Shown one piece after another: positions 25,166-32,720 of a stretch of 64,000 nucleotides of DNA (position 1 is the stretch's first letter; the number at the start of each line of letters is the position of its first letter). The notes under the pieces are model-generated. The model was given only the letters and a program-made list of their open reading frames with translations. It was not told the DNA's origin and ran no database searches. A program made the translations under genes and the position numbers. Source of the DNA: Proteobacteria bacterium ST_bin12 (GTDB lineage: Bacteria > Pseudomonadota > Gammaproteobacteria > Burkholderiales > Methylophilaceae); NCBI GenBank assembly GCA_002083635.1, contig MSXP01000007.1:62001-126000 (forward strand), written 5' to 3'.

Positions 25166-26752
25166 CTATGCAAATCTAGCCGAAATTTTGATTATTAATA
25201 AATCAAGTGGCATAAAGGCAAAGTGGATTATCAATAATAAAAGCCCCGTAACGGTTATGATAGATAACACTAAATATTTATTAAAGTTTTTCTGGCGCTT
25301 TATTTCTGATTTAGTAGAAATATAAGGAATAATCACTAAAGGCCTCATATTAATCAACGCGGTTAAAGCCTCAACACCTCTCACACGCCTATCCATTGCT
25401 TCTAATAAAAAAGCCAGTCCCAAAGCACCACCTAAACCTGCTAATAAACCAAGCCCTACGATTTTCTTCCTGTTCGGTTTTGTTGGTTTGTCAGGGAAAA
25501 ATGGTGGCTCTAACATTGAAAAACGTTCTGCCTTATTGTCTTGCTCTAAATTTTCTGCAATCTTGGCATTAATTTGCTTAGACTTTACTTCTTCATATTT
25601 AGATTTTGCATTCTCATAATCGCGCATGAGCGTAAAAAGCCCTCGTTCAATCTGTGGGCTTTTTGTTACTTGATTTTGTAACTGATCGGCTTTTGCTTCT
25701 AGCGATTTTTTTTGTTGGACTAATGAGCTTAGTCTGAGCTTTGCTGCCTCAATTTGCGCCTGTACTTTTGCCGTCACTAAATCTGCTGCAATATCGATCT
25801 TGACTGGCTTTGCGTCTTGATTTGTCTCTGTTTTTACTTCAAGTGGTTTTTCTAAAGCCTCAATTCTTCTTTTTAATGCCCTAATGGTTGGGTGCGTTTC
25901 TTTATACAAACTTAATGAACGTTCGAGCTCAGCTTTCGCTTTTTCCAACTCAGATATAGGGCTGACTATGTCACCGTTGGCGTTTGTTCTAACATTAGCC
26001 TTAGAACTTGTCAACTCAACATCTAGGTACCTCAACTCTTCTTGCGTCGATTTGTAGTCCCTATCTAGCTCTTTGATTTCTGATTCGGTACGCTGCAACA
26101 AACTCATATACATTTCCATGTGTTCAGGAAGTGAGTTTGCATGCTCTTGTTTAAATGTCGCTACCTTGTTTTCGACACCTTCAAGCTCAGCTTTAAGTGT
26201 TTCAACTTCTTGAGTTAAAAATTCTGTGGTTTCAGTTGCGCGTTGAGTTCTGGCTTTAACGTTTTCATCCAAAAACAATGTCACAATTTCGTTCGCTACT
26301 TTGTGTGCGATTTCTGGCCGCTCATATTCGAATCCTACTTTAAACGCAATCGCTGCCTTACCACCACCTTGAATATCTGCGTTTAGTATAATCACATAGA
26401 TACTCTTGCGCATATCCTCAATTAAAGTAGAAGTAGTTTCTGAGTCAATCTTTTTTGGATATAAATTATATTTTTGAATAATCCGATACAGGTTATCACG
26501 CGTCATTACACGTTGTTTAATCACCTCAATTCGCTCATCTGCGTAGCTTGTGACTGTCGCTTTTACAACATCATCGGGTATTTGTTGGGACTCGATTAAA
26601 ATGGTACCTGTAGATTGATAAGTTGGTGGCAAGAAAATGGCAGCAGCAGCGGCAGCCAGTGAAATCACAACAAAAACCGCCAACATTTGTAACCATCTGC
26701 GTTTAAGTATCGATAGATAGTCACTGATGGTTAATTCGTATTCAGTTGCCAT
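25166..26752 (-). CDS. epsF: polysaccharide chain-length determinant (Wzz/EpsF type)
   Basis: An inner-membrane polysaccharide co-polymerase that sets chain length and links to export. The 528-residue protein has an N-terminal Wzz domain with a first membrane helix (residues about 19-42, ending in FLPPTYQSTGTILIE). A long periplasmic coiled coil runs from roughly 170 to 410, and the Pro-rich block PFFPDKPTKPNRKK precedes a second helix near 440-460. A third hydrophobic stretch lies near the C-terminus (about 495-520). It pairs with the kinase EpsG encoded directly downstream and lies downstream of the barrel protein gene. Confidence 0.92.
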   Translation of the reverse strand: MATEYELTISDYLSILKRRWLQMLAVFVVISLAAAAAAIFLPPTYQSTGTILIESQQIPDDVVKATVTSYADERIEVIKQRVMTRDNLYRIIQKYNLYPKKIDSETTSTLIEDMRKSIYVIILNADIQGGGKAAIAFKVGFEYERPEIAHKVANEIVTLFLDENVKARTQRATETTEFLTQEVETLKAELEGVENKVATFKQEHANSLPEHMEMYMSLLQRTESEIKELDRDYKSTQEELRYLDVELTSSKANVRTNANGDIVSPISELEKAKAELERSLSLYKETHPTIRALKRRIEALEKPLEVKTETNQDAKPVKIDIAADLVTAKVQAQIEAAKLRLSSLVQQKKSLEAKADQLQNQVTKSPQIERGLFTLMRDYENAKSKYEEVKSKQINAKIAENLEQDNKAERFSMLEPPFFPDKPTKPNRKKIVGLGLLAGLGGALGLAFLLEAMDRRVRGVEALTALINMRPLVIIPYISTKSEIKRQKNFNKYLVLSIITVTGLLLLIIHFAFMPLDLLIIKISARFA

Positions 26753-26776
26753 ATTTAAATTGGTGCTTTTTCATTA

Positions 26777-27916
26777 TTAGAACTGTGGAATGTTATAAAT
26801 CAGCGAAATACCAAAATTATTATTGTTCGCTGAAAAAGTGTCTTGTTTTTGACTTCTGTAGCCAGCAATTAATCGCATTTGCCATGTAACTGATAATTGA
26901 CGAGCATAAAATGCTGAAAATTGCGTTGCTTCAGAATCAAATTGCGCTTGGCTTCTACTAAAATTAAAGTTTGTGCCCCAACTACTTTTGTCAGTAAGCT
27001 CACTACTATAACTCAAGCTCAAAGTATCCGTTTCTTGAAAATCGCCCAAGCCACTTGGTGACACAGAACGAGCCAGTGTGGAGACAAATGTACTTTTCTC
27101 TGCAAGGTAGCTTAAACTGGTATTTGCAATCCAACCAGCGCCAGCAGTTGAAACCCTATTCACGCCTACGCTGGGCACAAAAGTCCACCGCGGGCTAATC
27201 AACATCGTACTACCAACTGAAAAACTTTTAGATGTACTAGATTGATTGAACGCATTGAACTGATTAAAGTTACCTAACTGCTGCGATGATGAAGGGGTGT
27301 CTGATTGAAAATCAGTAAAACTTAACTGTATAAACGGACTGAATTTTTCGTTCCATGCGTAATTAACTGATGCATTTACACTTTTAGAGGTTGAATCTAC
27401 AAAACTTGAGTCGGTAAAAGCTGTTGTAGTGTAGTTTGCGCCCAATGAATAATTTAACCTATCAGTCAGTGTATGTGAATAATTGGCTGACAGCGATCTA
27501 TTCACTGAAGTACCGTCTACATCGACTAAGGCATTGTTATTAAATTGTGCAAACCGCGAGCTTCTTCTATCGTAATTTGCATTTAATGAGAATTGGCTCT
27601 TTTCAAAGGTTCTCACCCAACCAAGCTTTGCATTGGGGTCTTCACGATCAGCACTAAGATTTCTATCAGAAGATCGCTGCAACGAAAAACTTAAATCGGA
27701 TGTCCATATATTTTTTTCATCCTGAGCAACTACTGAGTAAGTAGGTGTTGAAGTGTAACGCCAAACACCCACTTTTTCTTGTGATAAATTCAAGTTTGAG
27801 TCGTAATCTACGTTAACCGGTATCGATGCTTGCTGCAGCACAATTAAAGCTTGAACTGGCGTAGAAAACAGTAACGCACTTAAAAGCAATATCTGATAGT
27901 TTACTTTTTGTGTCAA
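26777..27916 (-). CDS. outer-membrane beta-barrel protein of the EPS system (EpsL-like)
   Basis: A 379-residue exported protein with signal peptide (to about residue 23, ending PVQA). Many alternating-hydrophobicity strands follow, rich in Ser, Asn and aromatic residues, such as SLSANYSHTLTDRLNYSLGANY, ending in a terminal Phe (YNIPQF) as expected for an outer-membrane barrel. It resembles the EpsL or the PEP-CTERM-associated barrel family that accompanies EpsE and EpsF in such loci. A channel or scaffold for polysaccharide passage is the likely role, inferred from position between the export protein and the chain-length protein. Confidence 0.8.
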   Translation of the reverse strand: MTQKVNYQILLLSALLFSTPVQALIVLQQASIPVNVDYDSNLNLSQEKVGVWRYTSTPTYSVVAQDEKNIWTSDLSFSLQRSSDRNLSADREDPNAKLGWVRTFEKSQFSLNANYDRRSSRFAQFNNNALVDVDGTSVNRSLSANYSHTLTDRLNYSLGANYTTTAFTDSSFVDSTSKSVNASVNYAWNEKFSPFIQLSFTDFQSDTPSSSQQLGNFNQFNAFNQSSTSKSFSVGSTMLISPRWTFVPSVGVNRVSTAGAGWIANTSLSYLAEKSTFVSTLARSVSPSGLGDFQETDTLSLSYSSELTDKSSWGTNFNFSRSQAQFDSEATQFSAFYARQLSVTWQMRLIAGYRSQKQDTFSANNNNFGISLIYNIPQF

Positions 27917-27983
27917 TTTTATATATTCTTAATAGTGAAATGGTTTTGATTTAAGTTTATAAGTCATTTCATGCAAAAAATAT

Positions 27984-28556
27984 TTATGGGACTAAAATCG
28001 TATCCCCTGTTTTTAGCCATATATTAGTGTCTAGCGCCTCACCCTCAATTAATTCATCATAATCAATGGATATGACTTTTTGACCGTTTTGGCCGCCACG
28101 CAACACCTTTAATTCATCCGTTTCAGCAAATTTATCAAGTCCTCCAGCCAAACTTAGCGCCTGCATCACAGTCGTTGGGCCACTCAACAAGATTGGTCCT
28201 GGCTTTAGCACTTTACCTATCACGTATACGAGATTTCCACCGATGCTAGATATCACCACTGTTACTTGTGGATCTGGGAGATAGACTTTTAATTTTTCGG
28301 TAATCAGTTTTTCAACTTCTGGTGTTGTAGAACCACCTACCTCAACTCGTCCAGCTAATGGAAATGAAATGCTACCATCAGGCAAAACTCTAATTTCTTT
28401 TTTGAGGCTTTCTTCACCCCAAACAGAAACGTCCAAAATATCACCCTCATTAAGTTTATACATCTCCTTTGGCTCTGCAGCAAAAGCTACACCAGAAAAG
28501 AGAAAGCTAGCCAAAATAACTGAAAAATAGTAATTCGTATTTAAGTTGATATTCAT
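27984..28556 (-). CDS. epsE: polysaccharide export protein (Wza/EpsE type)
   Basis: A short periplasmic/outer-membrane export protein of the Poly_export family. The 190-residue protein has a Sec signal peptide ending AFAAEP (cut near residue 27) and no lipobox. The Poly_export domain follows (YKLNEGDILDVSVWGEESLKKEI), with the block FPLAGRVEVGG. A SLBB-like part comes next (VYVIGKVLKPGPILLSGPTTVMQALSLAGGL) and the usual end GDTILVP. It begins the epsE-epsL-epsF-epsG run. A good GGGAG ribosome binding site precedes the ATG. A terminator and a tandem repeat lie in its leader. Confidence 0.92.
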   Translation of the reverse strand: MNINLNTNYYFSVILASFLFSGVAFAAEPKEMYKLNEGDILDVSVWGEESLKKEIRVLPDGSISFPLAGRVEVGGSTTPEVEKLITEKLKVYLPDPQVTVVISSIGGNLVYVIGKVLKPGPILLSGPTTVMQALSLAGGLDKFAETDELKVLRGGQNGQKVISIDYDELIEGEALDTNIWLKTGDTILVP

Positions 28557-28572
28557 GTGTTACTCCCAAATA

Positions 28573-28602
28573 AAACAATAATATACGTGAAACAATAATA
28601 TA
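28573..28602. repeat. 13-bp tandem direct repeat in the epsE leader
   Basis: The 13-mer AAACAATAATATA occurs twice (28573-28585 and 28590-28602), a 17-base period, between the terminator and the epsE ribosome binding site. Read on the transcribed strand it is TATATTATTGTTT. It could be a protein site, a -10-like region or chance in AT-rich DNA. Confidence 0.5.
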
Positions 28603-28626
28603 AAAAAAAGGGCATGTCGCCCTTTT
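28602..28626 (-). terminator. rho-independent terminator in front of epsE
   Basis: On the minus strand the arms AAAAGGGC and GCCCTTTT pair around GACAT and end in eight T residues. It lies 46 bases upstream of the epsE start. It stops transcription coming from epsA-epsB. If the promoter proposed at 28731-28758 is real, it would also act as an attenuator for epsE. Confidence 0.8.
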
Positions 28627-28730
28627 CAATATAAAAAGCAGATAATTAAAGTGATTTATATCATATTTTTGCTAAATGTATCATTTAATACAAAAATATA
28701 GTATTGAAAAAGGTTATATTTGACTTTCTG

Positions 28731-28758
28731 ATTCTATAATGTTTACGCCATTACTCAA
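28731..28758 (-). promoter_or_regulatory. putative promoter of the epsE operon
   Basis: Read on the minus strand there is TTGAGT (28753-28758) and TAGAAT (28731-28736), 16 bases apart. The -35 box directly abuts the palindrome at 28759-28774, the arrangement expected for an activator that touches RNA polymerase. The leader would be about 165 bases and would contain the terminator at 28602-28626. Confidence 0.4.
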
Positions 28759-28774
28759 TAGCCCAACTGGGTAT
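28759..28774. promoter_or_regulatory. palindromic operator candidate upstream of epsE
   Basis: On the minus strand the bases read ATACCCAGTTGGGCTA, identical at 15 of 16 positions to the site at 11926-11941. It lies about 200 bases upstream of epsE and immediately upstream of a -35-like box. Two copies in the two long intergenic regions of the same polysaccharide locus point to a common regulator. Confidence 0.5.
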
Positions 28775-28800
28775 TTTTATTCAATTTATTAGTTTGAAAT

Positions 28801-30246
28801 TTAATAAGCGCCTTTACCTGTAAAGGCGGTTACTGTGCGCATTAAAATCGATAAATCTAACCATATTGACCAGTTATTAATATATTCGATATCAGATTCG
28901 ATTCGTTTTGTCATTTGGTCGATCTCTTTGGTTTCACCTCGATATCCACGCACCTGAGCTAACCCAGTAATACCCGGCTTAATATTATGTCGCGCATAGT
29001 AGTCACTGATACGTTGTGAATAAACCTCATCATGCTGTACAGCATGAGGTCTTGGCCCAACCAAGGACATGTCACCTTTGAGCACGTTAAATACTTGTGG
29101 TAATTCATCTAAGCTTGTTCTACGAATAAATGCACCCACTCTTGTAATGCGAGGGTCGTTTTTTTCAGCTTGCTTCAGCGTTTGACCGTCATCTTCTGGT
29201 TGGTTGATTCGCATACTACGAAATTTCCAAATGCTGAATGTTTTACCATTCCAGCCTGTTCTATTTTGCCTGAAAAAAACAGGTCCAGGGCTATCAAGCT
29301 TGACTGCAATAGCAACCACTATTAATACAGGGGTTATCAGTAATAAGATTAAAAACGATAAAACCTTATCCTCTACGGCTTTACCAAGTTTGCTTACACC
29401 TGTTAAAGGCGTTTCAGATAAGGTTAATACTGGAATTCCAGCAATTTCTTTTACGCTGTGATTAATTAGTCTGAGTGAAAAAATATCTGGTATCCAATGA
29501 ATAGTGACATGCTTGTCTAGCAGCACAAAATACAATTCTTCTAATACGCGTGATGATTCTAGTGGTGTAACAATATAAATAGTATTGATGTCGTGCTCAT
29601 CAATTAAATCAGATAACTCAGCTACTTTTCCTAAATGAATTGTACGGCTTTTAGGATAATCATTTAGTTCGGATTTTTGCGTTTTTCGATGATTATTCGC
29701 CTCTTCTTCAATCGACACATTGCCAATCACACGCTCGTTTAGCCATGGATTTGAAGTAATTTTATGTTCTAAATAATTGGCTAATTGCCCTTGCCCAACA
29801 ATAATTACGTTATCAGTTACCTGCGAATGCTTATTGATGCGGCGATGGATTGTTCGAACTGCATAATGAATAATACTTTGTAAAATAAATCCTACTATAA
29901 ATAGCTCAGTAATAAAAATGCGTGAATAAGCATCACTTTGTTTTGTTAAAAAACCTAAAACAAACAAAGCTAAAAAACTAATCGACCAAGCGTTGAATAG
30001 GCTAAATAATTTTGCAGTAAAACTTGAGCTGGTACGATAAATAGCAAAGCGGTCGTACATCACAGAAACCATACCCAATAGTACCAACATCAAAATCACA
30101 TAATTTTGCGTTAAGTATCCAATATTTATTTGTATGAAAAACCATGCAACACCTAAAATTGCAATGCCGTCTAACAACGGTTGCAATACATTAATAAGGC
30201 TGCGTCTGCGTTGAAGTACAGACCTTGATTTAGATCGAATTACCAT
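28801..30246 (-). CDS. epsB: undecaprenyl-phosphate sugar phosphotransferase (EpsB/WcaJ type)
   Basis: A polyprenyl-phosphate hexose-1-phosphate transferase that starts glycan assembly on undecaprenyl phosphate. The 481-residue protein has four or five N-terminal membrane helices, a CoA-binding-like Rossmann middle (NVIIVGQGQLANYLEHKI), a further helix near 295, and the C-terminal catalytic PGT domain. That domain shows VFFRQNRTGWNGKTFSIWKFRSM, RTSLDELPQVFNVLKGDMSLVGPRP and YARHNIKPGITGLAQVRG. It is the long form of the family, unlike the short one at 36446-37045. It follows epsA with a 16-base gap, and a terminator lies downstream. Confidence 0.93.
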   Translation of the reverse strand: MVIRSKSRSVLQRRRSLINVLQPLLDGIAILGVAWFFIQINIGYLTQNYVILMLVLLGMVSVMYDRFAIYRTSSSFTAKLFSLFNAWSISFLALFVLGFLTKQSDAYSRIFITELFIVGFILQSIIHYAVRTIHRRINKHSQVTDNVIIVGQGQLANYLEHKITSNPWLNERVIGNVSIEEEANNHRKTQKSELNDYPKSRTIHLGKVAELSDLIDEHDINTIYIVTPLESSRVLEELYFVLLDKHVTIHWIPDIFSLRLINHSVKEIAGIPVLTLSETPLTGVSKLGKAVEDKVLSFLILLLITPVLIVVAIAVKLDSPGPVFFRQNRTGWNGKTFSIWKFRSMRINQPEDDGQTLKQAEKNDPRITRVGAFIRRTSLDELPQVFNVLKGDMSLVGPRPHAVQHDEVYSQRISDYYARHNIKPGITGLAQVRGYRGETKEIDQMTKRIESDIEYINNWSIWLDLSILMRTVTAFTGKGAY

Positions 30247-30262
30247 AAGGCGATACTACAGT

Positions 30263-31081
30263 TTAAATGAGTCTTTGCGGTGCATATTTTGCAACAGCTT
30301 GCGCTCTGCATGATACATCTAGTTTTTGGAAAATACGTTTTAAGTGGTTTTTAACAGTATTAGGGCTAATAGTTAAAATCATACCAATTTCAAAATTGGT
30401 TTTGCCTGTTTTTACCCAATGTAAAATTTCATGCTCGCGCTCACTTAAACCACCAAGATTAAGTTCTTCAATTACTTCTTCTTCCGTTACTGGTGTTTCC
30501 ATATATTCAACACGACGCAAAGCTGAATCAACATGCGGCATTAATAATCCTAATACAGAATGTTGTACTTGAAATTCACGAGCCTTATCAAAAAAGACAT
30601 AGATACAATCATTTTTACCACGGGTGTCTCGCACGCCATAAACCAACAGCGAGTTCATGCCAACCAATTTACGTGTGAATGGTGTAGGCGACTGTGCATT
30701 AATGCCAGCTGCATCAAAAAAGTTAATACGGAACCATCTTTCGCCATTATCCAACCAGCGCTGATGTAAATTTGACATCAGGTATGCAAACACACCGGGC
30801 GCATCAATTAATTTTTGTGTGCGAATATCATCAATATTAGATGACACATCGAAATTAAGATCTCCAGCAGCAAAATCACCCCAGGCTGCGACTAAAATAT
30901 CATGCGGAAGCACTTCATTCACACTGCCTTGTAACCAGTTGAAAAAATCCACATGTTTTTGAACAGAAAATGATTTTTGAATCACTTTAAAAACCTGTTC
31001 CCAATTTTGGTTAGTCGTATTGTTGTTCATCACTGCATTCCTCTCACGATACATATCGATTAGATGAGGAAACAATTGCAT
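30263..31081 (-). CDS. epsA: LuxR-family transcriptional regulator (EpsA type)
   Basis: A DNA-binding regulator of the type found at the head of methylotroph eps loci. The N-terminal 190 residues form an autoinducer-like or GAF-like domain with no recognised ligand site. The C-terminal 65 residues are a LuxR HTH: LSEREHEILHWVKTGKTNFE and ISPNTVKNHLKRIFQKLDV. I chose the ATG at 31081, preceded by AAAGGTGG. A GTG at 31093 and a second ATG at 31030 with a better AGAGGA site are alternatives. It probably controls the eps genes, perhaps through the CCCAATTGGG palindromes; that link is inference. Confidence 0.85.
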   Translation of the reverse strand: MQLFPHLIDMYRERNAVMNNNTTNQNWEQVFKVIQKSFSVQKHVDFFNWLQGSVNEVLPHDILVAAWGDFAAGDLNFDVSSNIDDIRTQKLIDAPGVFAYLMSNLHQRWLDNGERWFRINFFDAAGINAQSPTPFTRKLVGMNSLLVYGVRDTRGKNDCIYVFFDKAREFQVQHSVLGLLMPHVDSALRRVEYMETPVTEEEVIEELNLGGLSEREHEILHWVKTGKTNFEIGMILTISPNTVKNHLKRIFQKLDVSCRAQAVAKYAPQRLI

Positions 31082-31213
31082 TTTTAATACCACCTTTTTA
31101 AATTTTATTTTTTTATTTAAATCAACAGGTTATGAAATACATGCGGCGAGTAATTTCTCACTTAATGATAAAACATCGTCAGGCATGTCATCTGTTCGAC
31201 ACTGTACAACAAA

Positions 31214-31230
31214 TTAAGCAGAGTGCTTAA
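31214..31230. promoter_or_regulatory. inverted repeat upstream of epsA
   Basis: A perfect 7-bp inverted repeat, TTAAGCA-GAG-TGCTTAA, lies about 135 bases upstream of the epsA start in the 200-base gap to hpt. The same half-sites occur at 11972-11978 and 11991-11997 downstream of the TIGR03790-like gene. It may be an operator; chance cannot be excluded in such AT-rich DNA. Confidence 0.35.
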
Positions 31231-31295
31231 AGTTAATCATTTTTAATCATTATGACGGTATGATTCGAATTTTATTGAATCGATACGTCACTTTT

Positions 31296-31835
31296 TTACA
31301 GCGCATAGATAGCGGGCAGATTACGCCACCAACCATATACATCCATGCCGCAACCAAAGACATATAGATTAGGCACCATTAAACCTACATAGTCGGCGTG
31401 AATAGGTTTATGAATTTCGAGTTTTTTTTCGGCTAAAACAGCAATTTTAATATTTTTTGCGCCTAATTTTTCGCATTCATCAACAATAACTTTTAAGGTT
31501 ATGCCTTCATCTAAAATATCATCCAATATTAAGACATTTCGCTGATGGATTGATTTTTTGGGCTTAACCAGCCATTCAACTGCGCTACCATCAATTCCAT
31601 GATAACGAGTTGCGTGAATGTAATCAAACTCAAGCAGAAAATCTAACTGAGGTAATAATTGCCCTGTAAAATAAACTCCACCACCCATTACACATAAAAC
31701 CACAGGCGGCTCGCTTGCGTAATCTGCATTTAGTTGAGCGGCCATCTCCGTGATTGCCTGATTAACGTTATGCTGGCTATGAATTAACTGCGCATTTTTT
31801 TTATAATCTTTTGGTTTGATATTATCCATTTGCAT
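31296..31835 (-). CDS. hpt: hypoxanthine-guanine phosphoribosyltransferase
   Basis: A purine salvage enzyme that joins hypoxanthine or guanine with PRPP to make IMP or GMP. The 179-residue protein has the type I PRTase PRPP loop VLILDDILDEGITL, preceded by LEFDYIHATRYHG and VVLCVMGGGVYF, and ends with VFGCGMDVYGWWRNLPAIYAL like proteobacterial homologues (HPRT of the 180-residue class). It sits directly downstream of galU with a 2-base gap, so it is co-transcribed with glycan genes although it has no obvious part in glycan assembly. Confidence 0.9.
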   Translation of the reverse strand: MQMDNIKPKDYKKNAQLIHSQHNVNQAITEMAAQLNADYASEPPVVLCVMGGGVYFTGQLLPQLDFLLEFDYIHATRYHGIDGSAVEWLVKPKKSIHQRNVLILDDILDEGITLKVIVDECEKLGAKNIKIAVLAEKKLEIHKPIHADYVGLMVPNLYVFGCGMDVYGWWRNLPAIYAL

Positions 31836-31837
31836 AG

Positions 31838-32707
31838 TTACAGTTTTATTGCTTTTAAATAGTTCGCAAAATCTTTTGCAATTTCCGGATGCTTAAGCGC
31901 TAACTCCACATTCGCTTTCATAAAGCCGAGCTTGCTACCACAATCGAAACGTTTACCATTAAACCGATACGCATAAATAGGCTCTACCTGTATCAGATCT
32001 GATATACCATCGGTCAATTGAATTTCACCACCTTTGCCTGGCTTTACTTTTTCTAAACAATCAAATATCTTCGGCGTTAAAATATACCGCCCAACCACAG
32101 CCAAATTAGATGGGGCATCTGCAGGCTTTGGCTTTTCTACAATACTTTTAAGTTGTAATAAATTCTCACTCACATTAAACGCATCCACAATGCCATAACT
32201 GGCTGTTTCTGACGGCAATACATCTTCAACACCTAAAATTGAACATCGTTTGTCTGCGTATACTGCTGCCATTTGCGCAGTAGCACCTGGCGCCGCATCG
32301 ATTAAATCATCCGCCAAAATTACGCTAAAAGGAGAATCGCCTACTACTGGCTTAGCACACAACACGGCGTGGCCTAAACCCAGCGCTTTAGGTTGACGAA
32401 TAAAAATACAAGAAACATGCGATGGCAATATCGCTTTTAGTGCTGCTAGCATTTCCTTTTTGCCACTGGCTTCAAGCGAAGCCTCTAACTCACTCGCATT
32501 ATCAAAGTGATCTTCAATAGATCTTTTATTACGCCCTGTAATAAAAATAAGTTCGGTAGCACCGGCGGCTATTGCTTCTTCAGCCGCATATTGAATCAAT
32601 GGCTTATCAACAATTGGCAACATTTCTTTAGGACTAGCCTTAGTAGCAGGCAAAAATCGCGTGCCTAAGCCAGCAACAGGAAAAACCGCTTTTCGTATCA
32701 TATTCAT
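31838..32707 (-). CDS. galU: UTP--glucose-1-phosphate uridylyltransferase
   Basis: GalU makes UDP-glucose from UTP and glucose-1-phosphate, the precursor of many glycans. The 289-residue protein shows KAVFPVAGLGTRFLPATKAS with the nucleotide-binding loop, PKEMLPIVDKPLIQYAAEEA, and later VEKPKPADAPSNLAVVGRYI and GKGGEIQLTDGI, all family blocks. The length is normal. It lies between the WbpM/PglF-like dehydratase and hpt on the same strand, supplying UDP-glucose to both glycan pathways in the window. Confidence 0.95.
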   Translation of the reverse strand: MNMIRKAVFPVAGLGTRFLPATKASPKEMLPIVDKPLIQYAAEEAIAAGATELIFITGRNKRSIEDHFDNASELEASLEASGKKEMLAALKAILPSHVSCIFIRQPKALGLGHAVLCAKPVVGDSPFSVILADDLIDAAPGATAQMAAVYADKRCSILGVEDVLPSETASYGIVDAFNVSENLLQLKSIVEKPKPADAPSNLAVVGRYILTPKIFDCLEKVKPGKGGEIQLTDGISDLIQVEPIYAYRFNGKRFDCGSKLGFMKANVELALKHPEIAKDFANYLKAIKL

Positions 32708-32720
32708 ATTATTCTCATTG

